A stretch of 64,000 nt of DNA from Tubiluchus corallicola (Eukaryota; Priapulida; Priapulimorpha; Priapulimorphida; Tubiluchidae), in NCBI GenBank assembly GCA_030141605.1, contig JAQGDQ010000050.1:690971-754970 (forward strand), read 5' to 3'. Both the position numbers and the translations under genes were made by a program. Of this stretch, positions 1-15,100 are shown piece by piece. The notes beneath the pieces were generated by a model. It saw nothing but the letters and a program-made list of their open reading frames with translations, was not told the DNA's origin and ran no database searches. Every line of letters begins with the position of its first letter. The first letter of the stretch is position 1.

Positions 1-85
1 CTGTTGTTTGTTGTTATTGTTAATTGTTGTTGTCATCATCGCCGTCATCACCACCACTGCTGGCGCTGCTGCTGCTGTTGCTACC
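1..85 (+). repeat. TTG/CTG-type trinucleotide-rich tract
   Basis: Intronic sequence just before the first visible dynein exon. It is a degenerate run of ttg, atc, acc and ctg triplets, interrupted and without a fixed unit. The reading frame open through it is an intron read-through, not an extra exon. Confidence 0.6.
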
Positions 86-120
86 ACTTTGCTTTTGTTA
101 TGTATTTTATTCTTGTGCAG

Positions 121-3100
121 GACTTAGCTGTGGATATGTGCAACAACTACTTCCAACGTTTTCGACGGCAGGTTCACGTAACACCAAAAACCTACCTATC
201 TTTTCTGAATAGCTATAAAGACGTTTATTGTCGCAAGCTTCATGAAATTAATGTTTTGTCTAAGAGAATTAATAATGGTACTCATACTTAACTAAAAATT
301 CATTTGCACCGATACTGCAGTGTTTAACAATGTGAGTTTTTTAAAGGAGCACTGCTACACAATAAAAGTATCCCTTCTCAGTGCAGTTGTTGTTACAGAG
401 CCTGTTATTATCGGTTTATTTGTTTGGTTCTTTTATATGTGCCACAATACATTGGTTTATGTGTGCTACAATACATTGGTCAATGGTGTGGTGCATGTTT
501 TAATACTTCTGTAATCACTGCATGCTGCAAGTGTTCACATTTCATAAATTTTCTGCTTAGCAACAATTTGTTGCCACAACAACAAACTTTTATTTTTCCA
601 TTTAATAGCAATTGCTTTATTTGAACAACCATTTTTTGCCTTCATATCAAACCAGAATACAAACAAATCCACTTCGACTGATAAAAGTCTGTTATATTTT
701 ATGAAGATGTTTGATTGTAGCTGAATTCAGCAACCACTTTACTTGTGTTTATGTTATCAAATGAATAACTCTGTATGAACAGACAAGAGAAAAAAGGATC
801 GGTCAGTAGCTTTTCCAGCTAAAAAAAGTTTCATATCATGTCACCATTGTTCAGCTAGGAATAGAAACTTTTAAAATTTAAATATTTAAATATCTTGGCT
901 TACAAAGTCATAGCACATGCAGCTAGTAACTTTTTACATTATGTAACTAAATGGCAAATAAATGTAAAATCAGAGAACGTTAGATTTAGAAGCACTAATG
1001 ATTTTTCACTTTGGACTGCATTTCTATGCTTTTAAACATTTTTATAGAGCCACTGCTTTATTAAAAATGTTTATTTAACATAGCATATGACTGAGAGAGT
1101 GCTGTTAATAAAGGAGTTGATGTATTAATTATAACAACTCTGCAAATTATTTTAGAATTGACATCTCATTTTAATGCATAAATATTTCTTGTAATTACTT
1201 GTTAATTTTACATTTATTTATATAATCCATGCGAAGTCATTTTTTGTGGATAATTTATTCACAAGGTCACAAGTCATGTAAGCATAAAATGTACAATTGA
1301 TATTGTATTTTTTCAACTGATGATTTAATTACGTATTAGTAAATAATTTGTTTAAAAATATCAAATTTCTTTCCTGATTGTGTAATATTTCTACAGCCGT
1401 TTCTCTCATTTAAGCAAATTTGTGTACTTGTTATGAGTTGATATTTAAAGTTGCATACATGCTGTTTATCCAGTCTAGCTATTGATGTTTGTTTAATTAC
1501 TCTCTTATTATCAGGTTTGGATAAACTTCAGGAGGCTACCGAATCTGTTGAACAGTTGTCACGCGAACTTACTGTTAAAGAGGTTCAATTGCAGGAAGCC
1601 ACTATAAAGGCTGAGCAGGTATACTGTGTATTAGTAATAGTGGCTAATTAGCTTTTCTAACAATGGCGACTTACCCTGAATATTTTTATTCACCGCAAGT
1701 GACTAGTGTTTTACTGTGCAGCATTTGCATCCATTAAAAATAATCCAAATATTTACCTTTGTAAAGTGCCTTTGACAAATACCGAAAGCATGTCATTCCT
1801 GTAGCTTATAGAAAATTGGACATGTTCTGCATGTGATTAGCGTAATTCCTCTGCAACACTGGACTGACAATCACCTGGACAGGAAGTAAGCACACATCTT
1901 AATTGTAACTAACTATTTGTCAATGTATAAAGCTGCAGTATGTGGTAATTTTAAGATATTTAATAGTAGCCTGACTAGCTTCTTCATGATTATTAGGTAT
2001 TAAAAGAAGTAACAGTTAAAGCTACAGATGCTGAAGAAGCAAAAACACAAGTACAGCATGTGAAGGATCGTGCACAGACTTTGGTGGACAACATTGCTGT
2101 AAGTTTGCACTGTGATTCCACATGTAATTTGGCACGGCATGAAATGAAGCATATTTTCCTGGCTTTTCTCTATACTAAAAGAGCATACAGACACAAGTAT
2201 AGAACTTACATGAAAACCACTAATGTATACTATTGTGATATTTATGGTCACATGAAATATGTTACTGTGTGCTATAAATGTCAAATTTTTCACAATACTA
2301 TGAACATTATAGTAAATTTTAAAGTAAAAGCTCAAGCTCTTCTCTATATGCATTAGTATTTAATGTCAGAATGTCAGAGTATCATCAAAGACTGGCAAGC
2401 ATTTCATATTTTACTGAAAAACAGTTCAATGAAATTTGAATTTTTAAATTTGTAGGCAGACAAAACTGTAGCTGAAGCTAAGCTGGAGGAAGCACGACCA
2501 GCCCTTGAAGAAGCTGAACAAGCCCTTCAAACAATTCTTCCGGCTCACATAGCAACCGTGCGGAAGCTAGGAAAGCCTCCACATCTTATCATGCGCATTA
2601 TGGATTGTGTACTTATACTACAGCGGGTAAGTTATTTCACTTTCTGGTGTTATTTCAAGACATTATAGATCATCAGCGTAATTTGTAGTTTTGTGTTTCT
2701 CGAATTTTTTGTTTTAATTTTAGGGTACCCAATGTGTTATGTATTATGTATTATGAATCTTTAAGCAAAGACTTACTGTGCTATGTGTATGACTCATCTC
2801 AAAAGTGTAATAGAGCCAGTGAGTGTATTTTACTTATTGTGGCTCTTTTAGTTTTTTGTAATTGCATCAGAAATCGGTCAAAATTAAGTTTCTTGCATTA
2901 GAATACACTCAAACTTAATTAAAATTTTTGAAAAGTAAGTATGCTTAATCCATGTTTAAGCTAAAACTTACGCTTACATGTAGATAAAATACTATCTTGA
3001 TCATGTAATGTAGTTTGCAGAAGTGTTTTTTGCAAGTATATCTACTATCTGCCATTACTCAAATTAAATACTGACATTTCTAATTCAAAATACCTATCTA

Positions 3101-6100
3101 TTCGTTCCATAAATCACCAAACACTCCTTAACCACAGTATCATTTGAATATAATTGATGATTGTTTTTTTATCAAATTATTATCAAATGTGAATTTTTTA
3201 CAATTTGAAATTGTTTAACTAATCATTATTACTGAGTCCAGCATTACGTTCAGAGTAAGAAAACATTTGAACCTAGCAAAACAATTTAACGTTTCCTAGT
3301 GTAACAACGAAATTGCTTTCTAACCATTTTAAACATTTTGCATGGCATCGTTATGTTGTGGGTCAAAGCCATTAATTTCAGAGACTTTTATTTTTTATTA
3401 ATTTTTTTATTTCTTCTATAATATAGATAGTTTTATTTCATTTAATTGAGACCCGTTTGTTTTCGACTACTTGCCTATTTTTGACAGTTTTTGTTAATTT
3501 TTCGTTGAATAAGTAATACGTAGTTAATATTTTTCGCAGAAACGATTGCTCAGAATGGTACCAGATAAGAACTATGCATGCCCTACACCTGCTTGGCATG
3601 AATCACTTAAAGTAATGAGCAGTACTTCATTCTTACAGTCTCTGCTAACATTTCCAAAGGTCAGTACAACTTTATTACTTAACAAGTTTAGCGAAAGTGC
3701 ACAAAGAAGATGGTAAATCGTCAAAAACTTGTCAAACTGCAATTTGTTTTTTTATCATTTTTTTACATGCCTCGTTTTGCCTTTTACAATTCTTGTGCAA
3801 TTAATTACACTATACATTTAGATAAACGTTTTTCTGTGAGATAGCCAACCACTTCTGTAAGATCATGTATGTAGAAGTAATATCGATTTTTATTGCATGT
3901 TGAATTCTTATTTTATAACAGGTGACTCATTTGAATTGAAGAGCATTCACTATTTTACAGTAAAATTGAAAATGAGTTCTAATATGATTTGTTGAAACAG
4001 TTCAAACTAAGTGTGATATCAAAGAGTTAATGCCTTTGTATTTGTAATGGTGAGAGTTTTTTGTTCATTCCTTTGTATCAATTTAATGCATTTTTCACCT
4101 CTGCCAACAGATTTGTTTTGTAAAAATGCATTACAAGAAATTTGTATGGCTACTATTAATATTGTTTTGTATGTAGGACACCATTAACGAAGAGATGACA
4201 GAGTTAATGATGCCGTATCTGTCAATGCCAGATTACAACATTGCCACTGCGAAACGTGTGTGCGGTGATGTGGCTGGGTTGTGTTCTTGGACAAGAGCCA
4301 TGGTTTTCTTCTATTCCATCAATAAAGATGTACTACCTATGAAAGTAAGAACGCGCCTTCTTTCTACTTAATGACTGATGCCACTGGGACATGCCACCAT
4401 ATATGTAATTATAGACTCATCGAGAAGGCATTTCGTTACTGTGTATTTTTTGTTAGTTTAGACAGCCTAAAATGAAAGAGGCAAGAGAGTATATAGCAAC
4501 TACCAGATGCAAGTTAAATTGAATTTTCCATAATTCTATATGCTTATCTTGTCAATTACTAAAGTTTATGTAAAGACCCATTTATATTGGTGAATACATT
4601 AGACATGTTGCTTGTTGGCTTTAATTGGTACCATTCACCTGATGTAAGCTTGTATTTGCGTCAACTTTTATACAAATTTTTAACATTTTTAATTTGAAAA
4701 TGCCTTTTTCTCTCAGCTTCTAATCAGCTTTGGTCTTAGTGGGATTTTTGTTAGTCATTATTTGACTTTACTGCAAACCTTAAATTTTCTTTGAGATCAA
4801 ACACTTACTAAAATTTGTAGGATAACTTAGCAAAGCAAGAAGCAAGGCTCAGAAAAGCCAATGCTGATCTTGAAAAAGCGAGAATTGAATTGGAATCCAA
4901 ACAGCAAGAGCTTGATGAAGTAAAGGCTCAGTATGAAGCAGCATTGCTTGAGAAACAGGTATAATCAATAAAGTATTTATTAGTCAGTTTGTCAAAATGA
5001 TCACATTTCATTTCTTTTTTGTCTTGTAAAAAAAACTTCTAAGCCAGAGCTGAGCCTGGTTAAAAAGTGACTGATAAATAAATTTTATAGCAATTGTGAA
5101 ATTTTGTGTTTGAATGTAATATAACTACTAATCATTACCTGAATTTATCAGTGCAAACTTAGTATTTGCAAGTGTCTTACTGAATTTAGCTTCTGCAATA
5201 TGCTTTGAGTCTTGCACATTTTTGAGCACATTTCTAGTACATGATCATAACATATTGACAACAAATTGAGGCTAAACCGTGGTACATGCATTTTTTGTCA
5301 TTACCTTGCATACTGTGTTACTGTGCTTTGTATTGCTATTGTTATATGATATCTTTAATGTAAAATCTAGAATCTTGAGGAGGTGTGTAATATTGAAATG
5401 TTAGTTGTTTTTATCTGGTACATTTATTGCTGTTTAGTAATCCTTGTTGTGATTTGTTACTGTAGCAAGACAGGTATGTTCTTCTGCAAATATCCTGTCT
5501 TTATTTTCCAGACTCTGGTTGATGATGCAGAAAAGTGTAGAAAGAAAATAAACGATGCAAAAGCACTTATATTAGGATTGTCCGACGAAAAGAACAGATG
5601 GACAGAATCCAGTGGAACATTCCGGTAAGCACTATCGATTGTTGGAATTTTCCATTATTTTATGGATTTCTCCAAGACTGTACAAAAATTAAATATAATA
5701 GATGTTTTATAGTTACAAATTTTGAATGCATGTTTGAATGAATGAATTTTTGCTAGGAAACAACACACTATATGAACTGCTATACAGCAGCAACTGTTTC
5801 TGTGAGCACTGTTTTCTGAAAATATAATTAAAAAGGTTTTTTTGAAGCTGAAAGCTAATGTGCCTACACTGTGCCTACTTGGAAAATACAAGTGCCCTAG
5901 AAATTCTTAGAAAAATGCTCAGTATATAGATCACTAGGTGCACTTGCTAGTCAGTTGAGTCATAAAGTACTTGTCCTTATATCTTGGAATTCTGCTTGAT
6001 GAAAAGTAAGTTGATGTAATTTTAAGGACTACTGTGCTTCTTATTCCAGTGACAAAAGAGAAAAGCTCACAGGGGATGTTTTACTTGCTACTGGATTTTT

Positions 6101-9100
6101 ATCATATGCAGGACCTTTCAATCAGGAATTTCGTCAGCGGTTATTGACAAGTTGGAAAACTCGTATGGCAAACCATCACATTCATTATTCAGAGGTATAA
6201 TTACTCTACAAGAAAATAGAGCATTAATGATAAAGTAAATCAGTGAGGTATTATCATTTATAAGCTGTAGGTATGAAAGCTACATGTCATAAAAATGCAG
6301 TCTGTGGGTTTTTGTCCAATATTACAATTTGCTGTTATAATTGACATTTGTATTGTGAATAAACAAAGAACAAAAAGATGTTTCAACTTACATCTTATCT
6401 GTGCACAGCAACACACTTCACTTGTACAGTAACTGTTGTTAGGTTGGTTCAATGCTGTATAGAATATCTTGACCTATAGCAGGTTTGGATTAGAGTTAAT
6501 ATTCACCAGTGGTGCCAGGCACACTTAGCCACATGTATTATTCAATTAATCAATCAAAAATACCTTAACCTATTATATACCACTGTTTAGAAAATTCATG
6601 TATTAGAAGTGTGTCTCACCATTATACGTCAAAATTGTATCTTGCATTTTAGCCACTCAGAAGTGTAGATTTTTCCAATTTTGAACAATAAATTTTAGCA
6701 ACAAAACATTACGAAACGAAAATAATGCGAAATGTGTGGACAGAGCCAAGATTTGAGCTTGAGTCCTTTGTTCAAATCCAGGCCTGCTTCTGATTTTTCA
6801 CATTTCCATTTTCTTTGGCTTCAAAAATTTAAGACCAAATTGGTTTGATTGAGTCCACTGTTAGTTGGTATTCTTGAAATTGCAGCTGTCAATAACTAAT
6901 TGTAACCGTCAGTAATTACTTTGTTATTTCATTGTTTAAACTAATAATTGTTTTAGGACCTCAACATAATTGGTATGCTCGTTGACAAGGCAACAGTGAA
7001 TGAATGGACTGTTCAAGGTCTGCCAAATGATGACCATTCAGTTGAAAATGGGATCATGGTTACAAAAAGTGCAAGGTTGCTACTTTTGCAAATTGTTGTT
7101 TTTTCCTTTTCTGATGACATTTGTGTGGTAGACCAATGAACAGTTGATTAGCATCTTATATCAACCATGCATTTATTGCTATTAAAGAAATATTCATTTA
7201 CACACTGAAGAATACCTGTTATGAAGAGTTTTTAAGTCAGACAATGAGCTTGTTGGTCTGGGTGGGGAGGCTACCATATTACTCTGTCTAACCTGACTAT
7301 TGCGCATTTTTACATTACAATACTGCCTCTCTTAATTGAAGTGTGGTACTGTAAGAGCTCAATATCTCTGATGAAATTCACAGAGGTATCTCTAGAGGCT
7401 GAAACTAGTACTTCAGTCTTACTTCAAAAAAATTGTCTGAATATTAAAGGAAGACAGGATGATTTTTCATACACTACCCCATTTTCAAGTCTGAAAATAA
7501 TGCAAAAGCGTTAAATAAATGCTGATTCTGATAATTAAATAATAGATTAAAAACTTAATTAATGACAGGCGAGCCCAACTATTGATGACATCACAAACTA
7601 ACATAATTTTTAACAGCAAAAATATTCCACGAGCGTGTTGCACGTGTTTGCAAAAGCGAAAATTGAAGTACAGTGCTACTGAATGATATTCAGTGTGTTG
7701 AACTAAAACTAGGAAAGTTTTAAGACAAAAATTCAAATTTCACATTTATTGCTGTGCTAGTTTGTCACAAAATAACACATCTGAACTGAGAGGTACAGCA
7801 CCTGTTTTTTGTGCAATGCGTTATCGAAATGCAGGTGCTAGTGCCAGTCTAGCTAACGAATGGCAAAATGCATGCAACAGCAAAGAATTAGTGGCACAAA
7901 CGCGAAATTGTATTTGTATGGTAATAATTTTTTCGTGTAAATCATTTTTGAAAAAATAGTATCTTTCCTTTCAATATTTAAAGAGTAGATTGTTTTGACC
8001 TACTTTTTAGATTGGGTCCAGTTTTGCTTTAATAAACAACATCACGTTATTCTATAATCAACGGTACCAATCAACGATAATGTTTCTTTAAATGAGAGTA
8101 CTTGCAGAATATCCTTTATTTCCAAAAAAAATAAAAGCCGAGTAACAAACTTGTCGGCTTTTTTTTCAGATATCCACTGCTAATTGATCCTCAAGGTCAA
8201 GCAAAAAACTGGATTAAGAATAGAGATGCTAATCATCCCAATGGAGCTCTTATGGTGAGAATACAACAGCGTTGCAATTACTCAAGAAGTTTTCAATCAT
8301 TTTCTTGACAAAATGAACAAATAGTTCACACTGTATATGCTTTAGCGTCCCAACATTTGGCACTGTTTTCATTTTAAGCTTCTAATTTCCATTTACCATA
8401 ACCTACATTCTCTAATTGTATCAGAACATGTATATCAATAAACTTAGGTTTGACATAGCTTGTGTTTCAGTGTTGGATTCACATATGAAAATCATTCTGC
8501 TTTTGCCTTGTCAGAAATTATGGCCATATATTGATCGTATCAATTTTTTCCGTAATTACGTAAAGTAGAAAAATTGTCCTAGAAGTTGGGAATCTCAGTT
8601 TTATCAACAAAATTAACAAGTTATAAAGGTAGGATTTATAATATATTATTTGTAATTTATTATCCACTCTAGCATAATTTTTGCATTGTAATTTGTGTTT
8701 ATAATGTGTTTATTTATGCATTTATAATCAGGAAAAATCCAATATATAGTTACAATAATTGTAACAAAACTACATCAATATATTATTATGTGATTTAGTT
8801 AGGGAAAAAAATCCAAATATAATTACAATAATTGTAACAGAACTATATTATGGTTACTAAACTACATAATAGTTTATCAACCAGAAATATATGCTGCATG
8901 ACGATCGAGAAGCAAAGCTTGTGAAGTCGCCATGCAAAGTGGGAGAAAAATTTTCATTGAGTTACTACGAGTTTAGTTTCTTTTGGATGTTAACCAAGTC
9001 CTTTAGTACAAGCTCATTATTTGAGTTCACAGATCACTTACACTTTTCATACTCACTTGACTAACACGAGTTCCAATTTTGTTTTGTTGATATCAGGTCA

Positions 9101-12100
9101 TCAATACATTTCAATAAAATATATTTGGATAGTTGCCATATCCATTTTCTTTGTAATGATGACTTAACACGCGACGATTTTATTGTTATGATAAAGATGA
9201 GTGCATTATTGATCATTGCCAGTTTCAAGTAAAGTTGGTTAAGCAAACTTTTACAAACTATGGCCTATCACCATTATATTTTAAGCAAAGCACTGTATTG
9301 GTCTGTCTTTTAGACTAATTGTAAGAATCTATCATTGTGTTTTTGAATAAAGTATTTGAGTTAATGTTACTTGATGGTCTGTAATGATTTATACACCCTG
9401 ATCACTGCCCAAATTTTTGAAGTTACTAATTTCTCATAAACGGGCATGTAAAGCTGATCTCAATACCCCTCCCCCTGTGTTCTCTTGAGTTCTATTTTAA
9501 CATTCGATATCAGTGAAACGTTGCAAAATGCGGAAAGCAGGTTGTTGTATTTTCTGTGCTTTATTCCACAGCTCACCACACTGAATCATCGATTTTTCCG
9601 TCAACATTTGGAAGACGCCATGTTTCAAGGACGTCCCATACTGGTAGAAAACCTTGGTGAAGAGCTGGATCCTGTCATGGACAACATCTTAGAGAAACAG
9701 TTTTATAAAGCAGGAATTTTTTACAAGGTTTGCTTTCTCAATAATTGGTTTCAGTCAGAACTTAACCAAATTTGGATGACATCATGAATCTATTATTGCC
9801 AATAGATTCTCACTTTCCCATATAGGGGTCATTTTCCCATATTCATTCAAAAACTGTGAAGTGCTGAGTTACTAATTCTGCTGGTTGTTTGTGTCATTAA
9901 ACCATTAGGTCAAGTTTGGAGACAAAGAAGTGGATGTAATGGATGGCTTCCATCTGTACTTACAAACTAGTTTAGCCAATCCAACGTATACCCCAGAAGT
10001 GAGTGCACGAACAACCGTCATAGACTTTACTGTCACTATGAAGGGTTTAGAAGATCAGCTTCTGGGTGTTGTCATCCAAACAGAAAAACAGGTGAAGTGC
10101 ACATGCGTTTCCTTAAGTGAGACTGCATATATAAGGCTAAGCTTAGTTGCGATAGTATGGCAATCACATACTACATTATATTACTGCAAGAAAACTGTGA
10201 CAGTTGACTTGTTTCATTAATTACACATTTTTACCAAAGCATATATGTTAATGGATGTTACAGTTCTTAAAGAAGAATTGTATTTTAGGAATTGGAAGCT
10301 GAAAGAAATGAATTATTGCTTGAAATCGCAGCAAATCGGAGGCGAATGCAAGAATTGGAGGACTCTTTGTTACACCGGTGAGTTGTGCTGCTGGCACACA
10401 GCTATAAAACCAATACATAGACAATAATTATGGTTTCAAGTACTTGCATATGAGCCTGATGTGGACTGTATTTTTTATAATAAAGCAAGCAGCACATATG
10501 AGGACAGATAGAGACCTATAAAGATCCTAACCTGAACTTTTTTGAGAAAATTGTTTAGTTGCAAGCTGATGTTCTCTTCCTAGTACTCATTTTATGCCTT
10601 CTATTGCCTGACCGATGTAACAGAAGAATAGCCATTTAGCTGCTTAGCTACTTCACATACTCATACAAAAGATATTGATTATTATAGCTAGTGATTTCAT
10701 TTCACTTTGTTTCAAGTATTTATTTTGTTTTTCTTAAGGCTAGCAACAGTAGAGGGCTCTCTAGTTGATGATGATACTGTGATGAATACTTTGAAAGATA
10801 CTAAACAAATGGCTGAAGCTGTCCAAGCCAAACTTAACATTGCTGCACAGACTGAAGCTAAAATTAATTCAGCCAGGGAAGAATATCGAGCTGGTATATT
10901 CATTTTTGCTTCACATATATAGTACACATTACTTTTTTGTTTTAAAATGTATACTTTTTACCGTAATTCAAAATAGGGGTAGATCCTGTTTTCCTTTGAA
11001 GAGCCTTCTTTGCAAGTTTCATAATTTTCTATGTATTACAGTTTTGGAGTTTTTCAATGCTACGACTTGAACCAACCTATCTACTGTGTGTTCTTGACCC
11101 TTTGACCAAGGGCATTGTTCGCCATACCTTCATTTATGCCCCTATCCCAAATGTATACCCTGCAGGTTTCGTGACTTTCTCTCTCTGCATCTAAGAGACA
11201 AAATAGTTTGCCCTAATTTTTGCATTTTGGTTCCTGTTTGGTTCCAGCACCTTAAAGAATCCCAGCTTTTGAGAAGCCCATGTGCACATCTGTCCCACAA
11301 TACCTAAATACTTATGAAAATTGCATCTGAGAGAGAAAACAGTTTGCCCTAATTTTCGCACTTTGGTTCCCGTCTGTGGCCCTTAACTCCTTTCCGACAG
11401 GTACATACATTTACCTATCATCTGTGATGGGTAAAAACAAGCTTTATTAACTAAACTTGCCACTCTCCGGGTTTAATGAAATTTGGAAAAGAAATAGCTA
11501 CCATACAAGAAAATTAGGTAAGAAGAAAAAAAGCTATGTTATTTTCTTTGTTTTCAGCCTTTGAAAAAGTTTTTCGCAAACTAGTGGATGAAAATTCTGC
11601 TTTGTGCTTATACAGCAACTCAGCCTAGCAGCGACGTTGATCTGCCTTGCCACTCATTAACTCAGGCTATTATTAGCACACCAAAGTAACTTTTATTGTC
11701 ATCTGGGTGTGTGTTCACAGAATGTGACAGCAGCAAGAGCTGTCCACTGTCTTGCCCATGTGAGCTGGACTCTGAAGAGACGTGATATTGTTTTGCTTCT
11801 GAATTTGCAAAATACTTTTGAATATAAGAAAATGAAAACAATATTAACAGTGTTTTTGGGTATTTATTTAAAATTTGGTGCAATTTCATAGTTTCATTTA
11901 TCACTTGGGCAGTAATCAGATCTAAACATTAAATTTACAGTGCTAGAAAGAAAATTTAATTCTCTTTTGAAAAATATAAGGTTTGCACTAGTATCTCATG
12001 CCTGTAGGCCGTTATGGGCAGTTTTATTCGGAGATGTCAAAACTACACAAATATTCGTCGCCGTGAAGGAGTTAAAGAATCCCAGCTTTCTAAAAGCCCT

Positions 12101-15100
12101 TGTGCACATCTGTCCCACAATACCTAAAAACTTTTGAACATTCAACGCCCTAGGAGGAGTTGATTGAAAACAGGAAAACTGGTCAGTGTCCTGTGTCCTT
12201 GACTCTTTAACTGAAGTCACCATTCACCATACGTTTTGGACCATATCCCTTTGCTTATTTACATTTGTGAGTTAACATTGTGGATGTCTAGATAAACTTA
12301 ATGCTTAACATAATGATGAAAAAATCAGCTTATGGGTTCTCTTAGATCTGTGCAGCTTGTGCTTGTAGATAGAAACGTATTCTCTCTAAGACATTGAAAA
12401 AATTTATGTAACTTCTTATAGAAGTAGTCAAAATAATAAGAAAAGCTAATAAGAAAAATTGTGATGGCTTTCTGTATTATCCAAATACGAAATTGTCCAT
12501 ATATAATTGGCCATCTTTGCTGATATAGCCATCCAAGAGTAAAAATTAGGAAATACTCAGATCACTGTTTAGTATTGTTGGAGATACATGTTATGTATTC
12601 TATAAACTTTTGCTCGTTCATAACTAAATTGATTTAAAATTTACTGCATTTTCAGTTGCATCACGAGGGAGCATTCTATACTTCCTCATCGTAGAAATGA
12701 GCATGGTTAACATCATGTACCAAACTTCGCTTCGTCAATTTATGGTGTTGTTTTATGAGTCAATGGCACGGTCAAGTGCAACAAGTGTGGCTGCAAAGCG
12801 GATTCTCAACATCATAGACTACATGACATACAGAGTAATTACAATAACGCTTAAATAATTTAACCATTTGATATCAGTTACTTGTGAAATAGAATCCTAG
12901 AATGATTCTCCAAGTATTGTTCCTGATTTAAGTATCAGGTCAATGGCAAGGTCAAGTGCAACAAGTGTGGCTGCAAAGCGGATTCTCAACATCATAGACT
13001 ACATGACATACAGAGTAATTACAATAACGCTTAAATAATTTAACCATTTGATATCAGTTACTTGTGAAATAGAATCCTAGAATGATTCTCCAAGTATTGT
13101 TCCTGATTTAAGTATCAGGTCAATGGCAAGGTCAAGTGCAACAAGTGTGGCTGCAAAGCGGATTCTCAACATCATAGACTACATGACATACAGAGTAATT
13201 ACAATAACGCTTAAATAATTTAACCATTTGATATCACAGTTACTTGTGAAATAGAATGCTAGAATGATTCTCCAAATATTGTTCCTGATTTAAGTATATG
13301 TAAGCTATAGGTTTGTATCTGTAGTGTAAAGGATAAGGAGTAGTGGATTCATACTTTCATTAGCCTATCTAGTATTGGCCCTATTAGGATATGAAATGGG
13401 CAGTGCTGTCATTGTGCCTTGGTAACGGCAAATTAGCAAATTTGTAAGATCCCTTTGAAGTTTTAGTTCTTCCTTTGAATGTGGCAACTAATAGTAGTTC
13501 TTCGAAATGAATGACTATAAGAAAAAAACAGAAAAAGACCCTTTAAATTATTATTTTTACAGTGCTGTGATGCTGAGCCTTTCACAAGAATAAGCACACC
13601 ATTTACAAAATTTTTACTAAAACCTGAGCTCCATTGTGGAGTGAAATTACTGCAGTGGTACTGCTGAGTAAAACAATCTTTGCAATGCATAATCTGCGCA
13701 TCACCATTCAATTGTGAAAAAAACTGAAGTTTTTTCTTTTCTTTTTTACAGGTGTTCAAATATATCTCGCAAAGTTTGTACGAGACGGATAAATTTTTAT
13801 TTACTTTGTTACTTGCAGTCAAGATTGACATGCACGCTAAGCGTATCACTGAAGACGAGTTTCAATGCTTCATCAAAGGCATGTACCACTTGTCATATTT
13901 ATTATTTTCATATATCCTCTTCCATTGGAAATCTAAATTATGCAGATATTTGTGTTCGAATAAAAGCCATGTCTTTGCTTAAGTTGTGCTGACTGTTATT
14001 TTCATTTTGAGAATTCGCTTTCCCCATTACCAGTCAGTTTCTAAATTATCATTTTCCATGTGATGGATTAGAATGATTGGAAATACTTGTTTCTTTAATA
14101 AACTCAATGCAGTGACTGAATGTGCACTGGGCACTCAACTTTGAGCTATGCATATTTCTTGTTAGTGCAACATTAATTTTTAAAACAAATATTACACAGT
14201 TTTTCCTTCTCACCATTTTAAGTGTGCATGGGTGCTCACCTGAGAAGCTCTTTGCCTTTTAGCATTCTCATTTCTCATTCAAACCATTCTACCTTGAGAA
14301 ACCAAATTTGGCACATGTATATCTACTATACTAGAAAGTATAAAAGTTATCTTATGTTGACCACTTATCATTACTTTAGCTTTATATTGTGATGTATCAG
14401 AAAATTTTTGCTCTTTACCTACTTTCGGAATTTTTAATCTATGACAGTTGCATTTAATTGATGTGCGTGTGCGGTATGACACAGCTCTTCACACTGTGCC
14501 ATCCCATGATTTGATATAATAATGAAGAAATTGATGCCCTATTGACTGAGAAGAATAAAGTATTTCAGCCTTTGTTACCCAGTGTATGTCAACAAACCAA
14601 AAATTGCTTATCAATCTGTAAAAATACTAGAAATGTTCTCTAAATAAAATTAATTATTGACAGCTTGCAAACTCATGGAAATTACAAACATTTGCAGATG
14701 TAACTTCTAAATTATATAATAAGATTTCTTTTATACCATTATCTTAATGAACTTATGTTGGAACCATTTCCTCCAAAAAAAACTTCCTCTTCAGAGTGTC
14801 AGTTGAAAAGAGACCTAATGTTTGTGAGTGCCAACCAAAATATTGTTAATTTGGATACAATTGAATTTTATTACAATGTTTATGTTGCTATTTATATTAA
14901 GTCTTTGAGTCTCGGGACCGGCTAATAGGTCTTGGCAAGAAGCCATTTTGGTGGATAGTTGTTTCTCTGCTCTCTCTGATATTTCTGCAGGAGTGAATTA
15001 AGGAAGGTTTTGTGCTTGTATCCTAATTTTACTTAATCGTTTTTATTGCAAAAATACATCTGCACAAAGATATTAGGGAAATAGCAGGTATTTTGTACAT

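Noticed and set aside
2000-2356. Overlapping open frames on both strands around dynein exon 3
   Set aside because: They run through intron sequence; only 1997-2098 has splice signals and dynein similarity.
6735-6800. Possible tRNA or SINE (tgttcaaatccaggcc resembles box B)
   Set aside because: No box A at the right distance and no cloverleaf; too little to call.
7762-7959. 65-codon plus-strand frame in dynein intron 10
   Set aside because: Lies within the interspersed element and the frame is not conserved in its second copy.
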